Assembly (NCBI GenBank): GCA_036250195.1
Contig: JAVHZZ010000002.1
Coordinates: forward strand, 276,174,460-276,238,459
Source: Mixophyes australis
Taxonomy: Eukaryota; Chordata; Amphibia; Anura; Limnodynastidae
Direction of reading: 5' to 3'
DNA: 64,000 nucleotides
The notes below the pieces were generated by a model. It did no database searches, was not told the DNA's origin, and worked only from the letters and a program-made list of their open reading frames with translations. Position numbers and translations under genes: made by a program. Below are positions 9,818 through 20,890 of this stretch, piece by piece; position 1 is the stretch's first letter; each line of letters opens with the position of its first letter.

Positions 9818-10884
9818 GTTTGACTTTGAAATAGCAGTACCTATTTTTGGGTACAGCAGCAACAGTGAACATAATTTGACTTTGAAATAGCAGTACCTAT
9901 TTTTTGGTAGAGCAGCAACAGTGAACGTAGTTTGACTTTGAAATAGCAGTACCTATTTTTTGGCACAACAGCAACAATAAACGTAGTTTGACTTTGAAAT
10001 AGCAGTACCTATTTTTTGGTACAGCAGCAACAGTGAACGTAGTTTGACTTTGAAATAGCAGTACCTATTTTTTGGTACAGCAGCAACAGTGAACGTAGTT
10101 TGACTTTGAAATAGCAGTACCTATTTTTTGGTACAGCAGCAACAATAAATGTAGTTTGACTTTGAAATAGCAGTACCTATTTTTTTGTACAGCAGCAACA
10201 GTGAACGTAGTTTGACTTTGAAATAGCAGTACCTATTTTTTGGTACAGCTGCAACAGTGAACGTAGTTTGACTTTGAAATAGCAGTACCTATTTTTGGGT
10301 ACAGCAGCAAAAGTGAACGTAGTTTGACTTTGAAATAGCAGTACCTATTTTTTGGTACAGCAGCAACAATAAACGTAGTTTGACTTTGAAATAGCAGTAC
10401 CTATTTTTTGGTACAGCAGCAACAGTGAATGTTGTTTGACTTTGAAATAGCAGTACCTATTTTTTGGTACAGCAGCAACAGTGAACGTAGTTTGACTTTA
10501 AAATAGCAGTACCTATTTTTTGGTACAGCAGCAACAATAAACGTAGTATGACTTTGAAATAGCAGCACCTATTTTTTGGTACAGCAGCAACAGTGCACGT
10601 AGTTTGACTTTAAAATAGCAGTACCTATTTTTTGGTACAGCAGCAACAATAAACGTAGTATGACTTTGAAATAGCAGCACCTATTTTTTGGTACAGCAGC
10701 AACAGTGCACGTAGTTTGACTTTGAAATAGCAGTACCTATTTTTTGGTACAGCAGCAACAATAAACGTAGTTTGACTTTGAAATAGCAGTACCTATTTTT
10801 TGGTACAGCAGCAACAGTGAACGTAGTTTGACTTTGAAATAGCAGTGCCTATTTTTTGGTACAGCAGCAACAGTGAACGTAGTT
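9818..10884. repeat. 56-bp minisatellite, main portion (copy A)
   Basis: About 19 units of 56 bases, each with 'tttgactttgaaatagcagt', 'acctattttttggtacagca' and 'gcaacagtgaacgtag'. Variants alternate in an ordered way: 'aacaataaacg', 'aacagtgcacg' and 'aacagtgaacg' recur, and the variant pair near 10500-10620 repeats near 10610-10720. This suggests segments longer than one unit were duplicated. Confidence 0.96.
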
Positions 10885-11420
10885 TATATAAACTATATAA
10901 CGTATTTTTATATATTGCAGTACTAATATTTCTTGACTGCAGGAACAGTGAACCTATTCATATATTGCAGTAGAAATTTTTAGAGACTTTTTTTATAATT
11001 TTTTTATATATTTTTTTAATTATTTTTGTATACGTTTTTTATAAAAAAAAAATATTTTTTTTATAACTTTTTAATAATTGTGAAATAACAATGCCCTTAG
11101 CAGAACAGAGCACAGGACACTGGCAGCACCACTGTACTCAGCACAGGATCTCAAAGGAAACCACTGAAAACAAAAGCAAGACAGGAGCTCCCTAACTACA
11201 ACCTCCCTCACGAGTTTTCGCAGCCAGAATGAAGATGGCGGCCGCGAGCGGTGAATTTATGACATCCGAGTCTCGCGAGATCCGACGCGAGACTTGAATG
11301 TCATAGCCTCATTTGGGATTTTTTTCGCGGGCGGAAGTACCCAAACAGAGCTCGGATCCCGTCGGATCCGCACTGTTCGGGTGGGCTCGAATTAGCGAAA
11401 TCCGAGCCCGCTCATAACTA
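10885..11420 (-). promoter_or_regulatory. Right end and possible promoter of hAT copy A
   Basis: After an AT-rich stretch comes a CpG-rich block with AAGATGGCGGC (11232-11242, a YY1 consensus) and TCTCGCGAGA (11271-11280, the BANP-type CpG-promoter palindrome). It is followed by repeats of 'cggatcc' and a terminal hairpin (gggctcg / ccgagccc). The block sits upstream of the minus-strand transposase. No TATA box is seen between it and the gene. Promoter function is inferred. Confidence 0.55.
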
Positions 11421-11428
11421 CTAAGAAT
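11421..11428. repeat. Right target-site duplication of hAT copy A (CTAAGAAT)
   Basis: Identical to 3654-3661. Confidence 0.95.
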
Positions 11429-11607
11429 ATGTAATCAATAATAAAAAGTCTCAAGCAGATGACCTGACTACATCTCTGGGATATAATTCTACTGTACTTA
11501 AAATAAAGGAAAATGAGAAATAAGCTGAAAACCAGGGAAACTGGGCAGAAAAAAAATCTATGAGCAGATGTAGTGTTGTAGTTTTAGGGACTTTACTTAG
11601 ACACTGA

Positions 11608-11925
11608 GGGCCTGATTCATTAAGGAAAGTTACGCAAAAAAATTGAGTACATTTTCTTACACAAGTTATCTGGACAAAACCATATTGCAATGCAAGGAGT
11701 GCAAATGAGTTTATTATTTTGCACATAAGGAAAATACTGGCCGTTTTTTCATGTGGCACACAAATACTTTATAGCTTATTTGTACACTGACATTTAAAGT
11801 TGATCTAGGACATGCCCTACCCCAAATATATATCCGCCATCACATTTTAAATTGACCTCCCCCTCCAATACAACATGGCTTTGCCTTACTTACTGACTTT
11901 TGCTTAACTTTCCTTAATGAATCAG
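11608..11925 (+). mobile_element. MITE of the CTGATTCATTAAGG family, copy 2 (complete)
   Basis: It begins gggCCTGATTCATTAAGGAAAG and ends CTTTCCTTAATGAATCAG, an inverted repeat of about 20 bases. 'acactga' occurs immediately outside both ends (11601-11607 and 11926-11932), with an eighth base differing (g/a). This fits a 7-8 base duplication of hAT type. No open frame lies within. Confidence 0.85.
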
Positions 11926-11932
11926 ACACTGA

Positions 11933-12972
11933 AAGTCATCTAGAGGTTGCAGGATCTTCTCCAACCATATAACTTTCAAATATTGGGGACTATATAAGAA
12001 CATACAGCGTTTTCAGTGGGTTTTTAATCAGCAACAGTGATTTTTTTTTTATCGGCATTTAGTGCAGGAATAAAAAAAAATGTTATTGCCCCAGTTTATT
12101 TTTAAAATCTGAGAGATACTCAGTTGTCTCAGTGATACTGGCACAGAGCAGTAACAGTTAATGCTTCACCGAGTCTAAGCTGAAGACTGGCAAATTTTAG
12201 CCCAGGGGGCAAGACTTGACTTATATGTCTATTTTAAAGGACAAAAATGCAGATGGCCCAGTTACCTAGCCCAAGGTAGCCTACAATGCGACCGGCCCGG
12301 GGGCCCCCCAGCCCGGCCTGCCACTAAACGAGTAAGTCTGACAGGACATGCACAAGTGTGACCCTAACTAGCTGATTTCAGTTCCACCTAGTAAAAAAGA
12401 AAATTATTATAAAAGATAAAATAGATTTACAGGCTTATCTTCAGCTAACCTTAACTCCACCAAGGACCTACCGTTGGCACAAACACCTGTATATATTTTA
12501 AAAGTTAACCATTATTATAGACTTATTGGCTGCCCATCTTTAAATAGCTGAGCTCAGCTTGACTGATTGTGCATCGGATGCTCCTCTTGAGCGGTCTGTG
12601 TGTTCAATAGGGGGTTTTTCTTCTTGGATTTCAAGAATCCAATTGGATTGCAGCAGGATAAGAGGGAATGAAGAATTTAGGTAAGCATTAATTATGGAGG
12701 CACATATTTTTTATTATGAAGACAATCCTGTTTTTTTTGTTTTTTTTTAAATGTCGTAATACATGATTCACCTATATGCAAATATTAAAACAAGGGGCAC
12801 AACTATTTAATGATTTTTATCAAAAGGCACTACTAATGGCACCGGCCACGTGTTCCAGCAGGTGACATTGGGCCAAGCTTCTCTAGGTGCAGTGAATCAT
12901 TTTTTGGGGGCCCACGACCTCCTCCTCAGATGATCATCCCAATGTTGAATAGCACTGGGTTCTTACAGAATG
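11933..12972. other. Unassigned stretch
   Basis: AT-rich sequence with a GC-rich island near 12285-12320 ('ccggcccgggggcccccc') that looks like part of an interspersed repeat. No open frame or RNA gene is recognised. Confidence 0.4.
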
Positions 12973-12974
12973 TA

Positions 12975-14212
12975 CAGTCATGACCAAAAGTTTTGAAAAT
13001 GACACAAATATTATTTTTCACAAAGTCTGCTGCCTCAGTTTTTATGATGGCAATTTGCATATACTCCAGAATGTCATGAAGAATGATCAGATGAATTGCA
13101 ATTAATTTCAAAGTCTCTTTTTGCCATGACAATGAACTTTATCCCAAAAACAACATTTCCACTGCATTTCAGCCCTGCCGCAAAAGAACCAGCTGACATC
13201 AGGTCAGTGATTCTCTCGTTAACAAAGGTGAGATTGTTAATGAGGACAAGGCTGGAGATCACTTTGTCATGCTGATTTAGGTAGAATAACAGACAGGAAG
13301 CTTTAAAGGAGAGTGGTGCTTGAAATCATTGTTCTTCCTCTGTTAACCATGGTATATGCAAAGAAACACGTGCAGTCATCATTGCTTTGCACAAAAAGGG
13401 CTTCACAGGCAAAAATATTGCTGCTAGTAAAATTGGACTGCTGAGGACTGGGGTAAAGTAATTTTCTCTGATGAATCCCCTTTCAAATTGTTTTGAGCAT
13501 CTGGAAAAACGCTTGTCCGGAGAAGGAAAGGTGAGTGCTACAATCAGTCCTGTGTCATGCCAACAGTAAAGCATTCTGAGACCATTCATGTGTGGGGTTG
13601 CTTCTCAGCCAAGGGAGTGGGCTCACTCACAATTTTGCCTAAGAGCACATCCATGAATAAGGAATGGTACCAAAACATCCTCCAAGAGCAAATTCTCCCA
13701 AGCATCCAAGAACAGTTTGGTGACGATCAATGCCTTTTCTAGCATGATGGAGCACCTTGCCATAAAGCAAAAGTGATAAATAAGTGGTTCGGGGATCAAA
13801 ACATCGAAATTTTAGGTCCATGGCAGGAAATTCCTCAGACCTTAAGCCCATTGAGACATTGTCGTCAATTCTCAAGAGGCGGATGGACAAACAAAAACCC
13901 TCAAATTCTGACAAACTCCAAGCATTCATTAGGCAAGAATGGGAGGCCATCAGTCAGTATGTGGCGCAGAAGTTGATTGACAACATGCTACTGCGAACTG
14001 GAGAGGTCTTAAAAAAGAAGGGTCAAGACTGCAAATATTAACTCTTTGCAAAAACTTATTGTAATTGTCAATAAAACCCTCTGACACTTATGAAATGCTT
14101 GAAATTTAACTTCAGTATACAATTGCAACATCTGACAAAAAGGTCTAAAAACACTGAAGCAGCAAACTATGTGAAAACCAAGTGCCATTCTCAAAACTTT
14201 TGGCCATGACTA
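12975..14212 (+). mobile_element. Tc1-type DNA transposon, internally deleted
   Basis: The ends are CAGTCATGACCAAAAGTTTTG and, read inward, TAGTCATGGCCAAAAGTTTTG, flanked by TA on both sides (12973-12974 and 14213-14214), the Tc1/mariner target duplication. Length is about 1.24 kb against roughly 1.6 kb for intact relatives. The transposase remains are on the plus strand. Confidence 0.9.
13330..14041 (+). pseudogene. Tc1 transposase remnant
   Basis: A DDE transposase would cut and rejoin the element at TA sites. The helix-turn-helix part is readable at about 13340-13445 and is followed directly by the first catalytic block (FSDES-like, about 13465-13480), so the segment between them was deleted. 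Next come ETIHVWGCFSAKGVGSLTI and WYQNILQEQILPSIQEQFGD. The second catalytic aspartate block (HDGAPCHKA) is at about 13742-13770 just after an in-frame TAG. The final NPIE-like block is near 13840 in a shifted frame. It has several stops and frameshifts and is clearly dead. Confidence 0.85.
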
Positions 14213-14214
14213 TA

Positions 14215-14982
14215 ATGTAGGGGGTAAAACCAGGTGTTTTACAAACAGTTTTACAATATAGTTTGCTACATGCTATTTGGCCTTAACCAAATGCTGTTTA
14301 GGGGTACGCAAATTGCCACATATCGGATGCGGTTTGAGTTTTCAGCCTCCAAACTCAATAATAATAAATTCTGTGGTTTGGATCTGAAAAATGCATCCGA
14401 TGCATGATGGTTTGCAAACCACAAACTAAAACGAACTTTAATAAATCATCTCTGAGGAAACCACAAATCAATGTGGAGAACTGTGTCAGTTGTCTATGAA
14501 TTATTATCTTATTGCATTATGGAGTCATATGACATTCGTTGGACGGACTAACCGATTGAAGTGAAGCGCGGCTGACACTTATTCTACTATTTACAGGATT
14601 GTTATGTACCTAGAAGGATCATCATTCACACTACCAGTAAACAGAGAGACCGCCTGAGCAAGCCTAATTTACAATCAGAAAGCGGCATGTGAATCCACCA
14701 TCTTCGTTTGCTGTTAAGACAGGTATCTGAAGTCTTGCTATTGCAAGTGGCCGTTGGGTACTAAACACTACAAAGAGGGACTTGTATCTTAGTTTGGTAT
14801 TTTATCTTTTGCAATAGGTGTGGGATCCAACATCTATAAGGTACAGATGAGATTTTTTTTATCCGGTCATTGAAAACTATTCTAACACCTATCTAATATT
14901 CCATTCTAACACCTATCTAATACCACAGTAGTAACTATCTATATAATTCCTTTTTGATGTGCACCATCGATTTCCGCATATT
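14215..14982. other. Unassigned stretch
   Basis: No coding or RNA features. A 24-base phrase 'attctaacacctatctaata' and following is repeated side by side at about 14878-14925, a small local duplication. Confidence 0.4.
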
Positions 14983-15278
14983 GGGTCTGAGTCATTAAGG
15001 AAAGTAAGTAAATGTTCTCTGGGACAAACCATGTTACAGTGCAAGGGGTGCAAATTAGTTTATTATTTTGCCCATACGTTAAATACTGGCTGTTTTTTTT
15101 TTCATTTAGCACACAAATACTTTGTAGCTTTATTTTTACACTGAAATTCAAAGTTCATCTAGGACATGCCCTATCCTAACTATAAATCTGTCCCCACATT
15201 TTAAATGCAACATGATTTTGCCTGTGGGTGCAAAGTTACTCCTTTTTTATGCTATTCTCTCCTTAATGACTCAGGCCC
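14983..15278 (+). mobile_element. MITE of the CTGATTCATTAAGG family, copy 3
   Basis: The ends are gggtCTGAGTCATTAAGGAAAG and CTCCTTAATGACTCAGGCCC. The internal sequence matches the 11608 copy in the same orientation ('aaattagtttattattttgc', 'tctaggacatgccctatcct'). No clear target duplication remains. Confidence 0.85.
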
Positions 15279-15454
15279 ATTATGAGAACTTTTCAGCCAT
15301 CTTTTTGGTAACATTTCAATTGGATATTCCCTCCTCCCCGCCTTCCTGCACCAGGGCCTACAGCTACACGTTAGTTCCGACTCTGATTTCAGGGGTTGGT
15401 CAACCCCAGTTTCATTGTTTATTTTGCTATAAAATGTATTTAAACATTATTAAA

Positions 15455-15487
15455 TAAATATTATTATTATTGTTATTATTATTATTA

Positions 15488-15534
<47 letters not shown>

Positions 15535-15537
15535 TAT
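15455..15537. repeat. ATT/TTA microsatellite
   Basis: About 27 trinucleotide units, broken by a few ttg units. Confidence 0.95.
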
Positions 15538-16403
15538 AACTACCAATTAGTACAATAGCTGTTAGAAAGATAGATACATTCAATTGTTCATATTAAAAAT
15601 ATACATTTTTCATAGATATTAACCTAAATTTTATTCAGATTTTGTTGACAGCCTAATCTCATTTGATTTAGAGTATTTAAAAATCTATATTGACTGCCTC
15701 ACTGGTTATGGTATGTGCTATAAATTTAAATCTCATGTTTGTTACTGTGACACACGACACGAAATTCAGGGTAAAAGTAAAGTGAATAGTTGTTCATCAT
15801 TAATATAGGTTATTCATTAAATGTTTATGAATTAAACACTTAGAGCTTTTTAAATAAACAAATCAATCAATCTGTACTAACTCTATACTAGCACAGTCTA
15901 TATTAAGGAACAATGTTAGTTATACAATAATTTAAAAAAGTTTCAGAAGTTTAGAGCAGATACCATGACTTCAGAAAGTAGCATCAAGGATTTTGTGTAG
16001 ACGTTCATGGGGGTGCAAAACACAGTGTTTGCCCACCCAACAGAAATCATGCTTGGGCAAGTGCCCCCTCTGCCCCCCCACCCCAGGGTTCCTACACCCC
16101 TGATTGTATTATATGTAGTAAAAATATTTTCAGGCTTGAGACGTCTTGGCATTAAAGCACTTGAAAATTGAAAATTATAAATTGTTTTTGTTTCTTACAA
16201 ACAGTACTGCACAAAATTAAATGTCTTCTTAGCTAATGTGTAAATATAAATGATCAAAATGAAACTGGACTGAGCAAATTTGAAGGCATAATTTTCATTT
16301 GCATATGTTTCCAAAGAGCCTTTTGATTTTACACTTTGTCCACAGGTAGTGTACCTTTTCGTACAAAACAGCATATGGTTAGCACATGTGGACACAAGAA
16401 TAT
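15538..16403. other. Unassigned stretch
   Basis: AT-rich, no recognised gene. A C-rich patch near 16060-16110 resembles part of an interspersed repeat but could not be assigned. Confidence 0.35.
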
Positions 16404-16568
16404 AATCATTATCATCATCATCATCATCATCATCAACATTTATTTATATAGTGCCAGTAAATTTCGTAGCGCTTTAAAATTGGGAACAAACATTAATGAA
16501 ACAATACTGGGTAGTACATACAGACAGAGAGGTAAGAGAACCCTACTCGCAATCTTACAATCTATGGG
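16404..16568 (-). mobile_element. SINE-type 3' unit with ATG-repeat tail, copy 1
   Basis: Read on the minus strand it ends 'ggcactatataaataaatg' followed by an ATG repeat. The body ('ctcttacctctctgtctgta', 'ttgttcccaattttaaagcg') matches the copy at 28171-28322. The SINE at 46846-47190 ends in the same way. No A or B box is visible in this copy, so it is the 3' part only. Confidence 0.75.
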
Positions 16569-17089
16569 ACAATGAGAGTTTGAAACACAAGGGCATGTGC
16601 TACATCATATTGCACACTGGACCAGCTAGAATGCAAAGGTAAAAGTATTGAGTGGGCTGTGTGATCAATCACACAGCAATGTTGGTCAGAGGAAATATAA
16701 TGTAATATAAAGCTTTGAAATGGCTTGAAACATGAAACAACAGTATTTTGGGACTGATAGCTAAATGGATGTGGCAAGCCAAAGCAAAGTGTGCCTAAAT
16801 AGGACTTCCACATTTGCTGCAGACAGGATGGATAGAGCACACATAGAGCTTGCCAAATATTCACAGTCCTGTCTCTGATAACAAACAAATGTAGAACCTT
16901 GTAAGTGGGCACAAAAAAGTTAGTTTTGCATTGCACGTGCCTTTCATAAAATACCCACGCTGCATGGTGCATGTGTACAAAACTCTTAAGGTAGGAGTTA
17001 TGTTAGATAAGGCAGCTGTAGTTAGACAAATGTTTGCTCTATTTTCAGAGGATTATTTTTGAAATGTGATGACCAAATGGTGAGTGCAC
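16569..17089. other. Unassigned stretch
   Basis: A 136-codon open frame lies on the minus strand at 16562-16972. It shows no domain, signal or repeat relation, so I treat it as chance. Confidence 0.35.
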
Positions 17090-17097
17090 ATTTTTAG
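17090..17097. repeat. Left target-site duplication of hAT copy B (ATTTTTAG)
   Basis: Eight bases identical to 21940-21947. Confidence 0.95.
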
Positions 17098-17412
17098 TAG
17101 GGATGTGCACTGGCCACTTTTGGTGTCTCGTGTTTTGTGTTTTGGATTTGGATTTGCTTGAGGTTTTGGGTTCAGATTTGTTTCGCAAAACACTTGACGA
17201 AAGGTTTTGGTTCGGAATTAAGGTTTTGGATTCAGATTTTTTTTGAAAAAAACATAAAAAGTGTTAAAAAAAATTTTTGGTTTATTTTCACTTCTACGCT
17301 ATTATTAACCTCAATAACATTCAATAACAATCATTTCCACTAATTCCCAGTCTATTCTGAACACCTCGCACCTCACAATATTGTTTTTAGTCCAAAACGT
17401 TTCACCGAGGTA

Positions 17413-18385
17413 GCTTTCTGGACTGCATAGTGCAGTGGTCCCGGTACACAATTTGGTACCGGGGCCATAATATATCACCCTCAACTGGTCTCAATTCCAC
17501 CAAAAAAGTATCTGGACTGCGTAGTGGAGTGGTCCCCACAATATAATAAAAAAAAACCTCAACTGGTCTGAATTCCACCAAACAAGTATCTGGACTGTGT
17601 AGTGGAGTGGTCCCCACAATATAATAAAAAAAAACCTCAACTGGTCTGAATTCCACCAAACAAGTATCTGGACTGCGTAGTGGAGTGGCCCCAGTACCCA
17701 ATTTGATACCGGGGCCACAATATAATTAAAAAAACCTCAACTGGTCTGAATTCCACCAAACAAGTATCTGGACTGCGTAGTGGAGTGGCCCCGGTACCCA
17801 ATTTGATACCAGGGCCACAATATAATAAAAAAAAAACTCAACTGGTCTGAATTTTACCAAAAAAGTATCTGGACTGCGTAGTGGAGTGGTCCCCACAATA
17901 TAATAAAAAAAAACCTCAACTGGTCTGAATTCCACCAAACAAGTGTCTGGACTGCGTAGTGGAGTGGCCCCGGTACCCAATTTGATACCGGAGCCACAAT
18001 ATAATAAAAAAAATCCTCAACTGGTCTGAATTTTACCAAAAATGTATCTGGACTGCGTAGTGGAGTGGTCCCCACAATATAATAAAAAAACCCTCAACTG
18101 GTCTGAATTCCACCAAAAAAGTATCTGGACTGCGTAGTGGAGTGGCCCCGGTATCCAATTTGATACCGGGGCCACAATATAATAAAAAAACTCTCAACTG
18201 GTCTGAATTCCACCAAACAAGTATCTGGACTGCGTAGTGGAGTGGTCCCCACAATATAATAAAAAAAAAACTCAACTGGTCTGAATTCCACCAAACAAGT
18301 ATCTGGACTGCGTAGGGGAGTGGCCGCGGTACCCAATTTGATACCGGGGCCACAATATAATAAAAAAAAACTCAACTTGTCTGAA
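17413..18385. repeat. Compound minisatellite with long and short units (copy B)
   Basis: The long unit (about 100 bases) holds 'tctggactgcgtagtggagt', 'ggccccggtacccaatttga', 'taccggggccacaatataat' and 'ctcaactggtctgaattcca'. The short unit (about 67 bases) lacks the 'ccggtacccaatttgatacc' part. Both kinds are interspersed, with about a dozen units in total. Variants 'ttttaccaaaaa' and 'ttccaccaaaca' also recur. The order suggests multi-unit duplications. Confidence 0.93.
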
Positions 18386-18486
18386 TTCCAGGGAACAGAT
18401 GGCGGACACCGGATGGACGTCTAAAACCAACATAGCAGTTAAGGGCGCAGTTCCTCTTTTTTGTGACTGCACAAACAATTAACGTA

Positions 18487-18978
18487 GTAATAGAAATGAC
18501 AGGTTTTTTTTTGTTTTAAATATAGAAAGAAAGAAGGTAGTACTAGAAATGGCAGTTATTTTTTTTTTTAAATAGAGAAAGAAAGAAGGTAGTACTAGAA
18601 ATGGCAGTTATTTAGTTTCTTTTAAATAGAGAAAGAAAGAAGGTAGTACTAGAAATGGCAGGGTTTTTTTTGTTTTAAATATAGAAATAAAGAAGGTAGT
18701 ACTATAAATGTGTTATTTATTTTTTTTAAATAGAGAAAAAAAGAAGGTATTACTAGAAATGGCAGGTATTTAGTTTCTTTTAAATAGAGAAAGAAAGAAG
18801 GTAGTAATAGAAATGCCAGGTTTTTTTTGGTTTTAAATATAGAAAGAAAGAATGTAGTACTAGAAATGGCAGTTATTTAGTTTCTTTTAAATAGAGAAAG
18901 AAGGTAGTGCTAGAAATGGCAGTTATTTAGTTTCTTTTAAATAGAAATAGAAAGAAGTTAGTAATAGAAATGGCAGTT
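18487..18978. repeat. Minisatellite of about 55-60 bp units (copy B)
   Basis: About nine units of 'gtagtactagaaatggcagt', 'tatttagtttcttttaaata' and 'gagaaagaaagaag'. Two monomer forms occur, one with 'tttagtttcttttaaatag' and one with 'ttttttttgttttaaatata'. Confidence 0.92.
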
Positions 18979-19382
18979 ATTCGAATCCCCAGGAGAGTCT
19001 AAGTAGGGTGAGCCACAGAGAGATTATTTAGCTCAGTTTCTCTAACAGGTTGTCAGTGTTGTGCCTCTTCTTAAAACCTGTAAAACATAACTACACACAC
19101 TCGGCAAAGCTTTTACAAATTATTTGCGGCACAGGAGAGTACCACTGGACTGTACTTTAATAGCAGTACCTATTATTTTTGGGTACAGCAACAGTGAATG
19201 ATCATAGTTAGACTTTTAAATAGCAGTACAAGCTATATTTCTTTTTAAATTTTAATATTTTTTTCCAATTAATTTTGGAAAAAAATTTATTTATTTTTTT
19301 TTAATGAATTTTTTTGATTTTTTTTAATAAAAATAAATTTATTTATTTTTAACTTTTGGATAACTTGGAAATAACAATGCCC

Positions 19383-19967
19383 TTAGCAGAACAGACCACA
19401 GGACACAGGAAATACAGAAAGAAAGAAGGTAGCAATAGAAATGGCAGTTCCTCTTTTTTGGAACTGCACAAACAGTGATGAAAATGAAGGTGGAGCTGGT
19501 GGCATGTCACGGTCCTCTTCAGAGGACAATCTCCTAACCAGCAGGTCTTTGCACCGCTGTAGAAACAGAGACACAACATACGCTTTAAACCGAGGATCGA
19601 GAACGGTGGGCAGAATGTATTCCTCTGACTTTAAAAGACTGACCACCCTCGGATCCTGGCAAAGCGTGCGAAGGGCTTCATCCACAAGAGCTACATGCTT
19701 GGTGGAATCGCAATGGTGTACCAGCTCCTCCCTCACTTTCTCCAGCTGCTTCTGCAAAAGCCTGATCAGGGAAATCACCTGACTCAAGCTGGCAGTGTCG
19801 GAACTGACTTCTCGTGTGGCAAGTTCAAATGGCTGCAGAACCTTGCACAACACGGAAATCATTCTCCAGTGCGCTTGACTCAGGTGCATCCCCACTCCTT
19901 TTCCTATGTCGTAGGTGGCTGTGTACGCTTGAATGGCCTTTTGATGCTCCTCCATTCTCTGCAGCAT
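19383..19967 (-). pseudogene. hAT transposase LDPRFK region, copy B
   Basis: The frame reads RMEEHQKAIQAYTATYDIGK, then SQAHWRMISVLCKVLQPFEL, a helical stretch (SLIRLLQKQLEKVREELVHH), then ILPTVLDPRFKAYVVSLFLQ. LPFE-like and LDPRFK blocks are hallmarks of hAT transposases of the ZBED type and lie after the second catalytic aspartate in intact members. The C-terminal dimerisation block is not readable downstream. This is the best evidence that the whole family is hAT. Confidence 0.85.
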
Positions 19968-20272
19968 ATAGAGGGTGGAGTTCTAGCACGTCACTACCTC
20001 TAGTTAATTTAGATTGCAAGGCTTGTAAATACTTTGAAGATAAAAAAAAGCAGGCTGCACAGACTGTGGAGCTAGAAAGTGAAATTAAATGGACCACGTT
20101 ACTTTGGTGGCTATCTATGCCCCCCCGCCCTCCACTTGTAGTTGAATATAAAAAAAGCAGCCTGCATAGACCGTAGAACTAGAAATTCAAATATACAAAG
20201 AAATGGACAAAGGCAGTTTTGTATCTGTCTGCATCAGATCCCCTCTCCACTAGGAGTAAAATAGAAAATTAT

Positions 20273-20890
20273 TCAGCTGTTATATAATCTAGAATATAAA
20301 TAGAAATTGAGAAAGGCAATTTGGTATCTGTCTGCATTATAATCATCAACATCCTCCTCAGCGCCAGCTACATCAATATCCTCCTCCCGGTGTACAACAT
20401 TCACACCTTCATTAGCCAAATCTGTAACTGGACTGTGGGTGATCCTTCCAGCATATGCAGAGGGTGTGCTGCAAATGCTGGAAGGAGTCACCTCTTCCTG
20501 TACAGTGATGGGAAGGTCAGGCTTCGCAACCACCAACACCCTTGGACTCACCTTGGGGATTTGTGATGTCATCTGTTTAGAAGGCAGAGTTCTTTGCTGT
20601 TTTGTTGTTGTTGCTGACAGCATAACTCTCTTAAATTTTTTGTAGGGGGGGGAAGGAGGAGGGCTTAGATCCTTGGGTGAAGCTGGACCACTAGTCATGA
20701 ACACGGGCCAGGGCCTAAGCCGTTTCTTGCCACTACGTGTCGTAAATGGCATATTGCCAACTTTACGTTTCTCCTCAGATGATTTTAAGTTTCTCTTTTT
20801 GCTACTTTTTGAGAACTTGGGCTTTTTGGATTTTACATGCCCTGTACTAGGAGATTGGGCATCGGGCTTGCCAGACGACGTTGATGGCAT
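20273..20890 (-). pseudogene. hAT transposase N-terminal region, copy B
   Basis: It starts MPSTSSGKPDAQSPSTGHVK, continues through a basic block (KSKKPKFSKSSKKRNLKSS), NMPFTTRSGKKRLRPWP and a proline-rich turn (SPPPSPPYKKFKR), then KVSPRVLVVAKPDLPITVQE and an acidic stretch (HREEDIDVAGAEEDVDDYNA). Unlike copy A, the N-terminal and acidic parts are in one frame, so the natural protein order is visible here. The BED finger that should follow is deleted; the frame ends in unrelated AT-rich sequence. Confidence 0.7.

Larger units (their letters stand above)
3662..11420 (-). mobile_element. hAT element copy A, complete ends, with nested Gypsy-1
   Basis: The ends are TAGGGGTGTGC on the left and, read inward, TAGTTATGAGCGGGCTCGG on the right, flanked by CTAAGAAT on both sides. 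Removing Gypsy-1 leaves about 4.35 kb. The transposase gene is on the minus strand. In gene order the element holds the right end with promoter-type motifs (11232-11280), a 56-bp minisatellite, an N-terminal region (6235-5840), a BED finger (5778-5290), a helical linker (5285-4796), a 49-bp minisatellite in place of the catalytic core, a helical C-terminal piece (4531-4322), and a left end of repeated 'ggttttgggttctgatt'. It cannot be autonomous because the catalytic part is absent. Confidence 0.9.

Noticed and set aside
9818..10884. Regular repeats that might suggest a CRISPR array
   Set aside because: Units are directly adjacent 56-bp copies with no unique spacers. The array lies in a vertebrate hAT element.
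14878..14925. Target duplication flanking an insertion
   Set aside because: The two copies of the phrase are side by side with nothing between them, so it is a simple local duplication.
16562..16972. 136-codon open frame on the minus strand
   Set aside because: No domain, no motif, no relation to neighbouring elements; length is possible by chance in 64 kb.
17402..18478. Several overlapping minus-strand frames with repeated PLRSPDTCLVEFRPVE-type phrases
   Set aside because: They are translations of the compound minisatellite, not a repeat protein; unit lengths are not kept in one frame.
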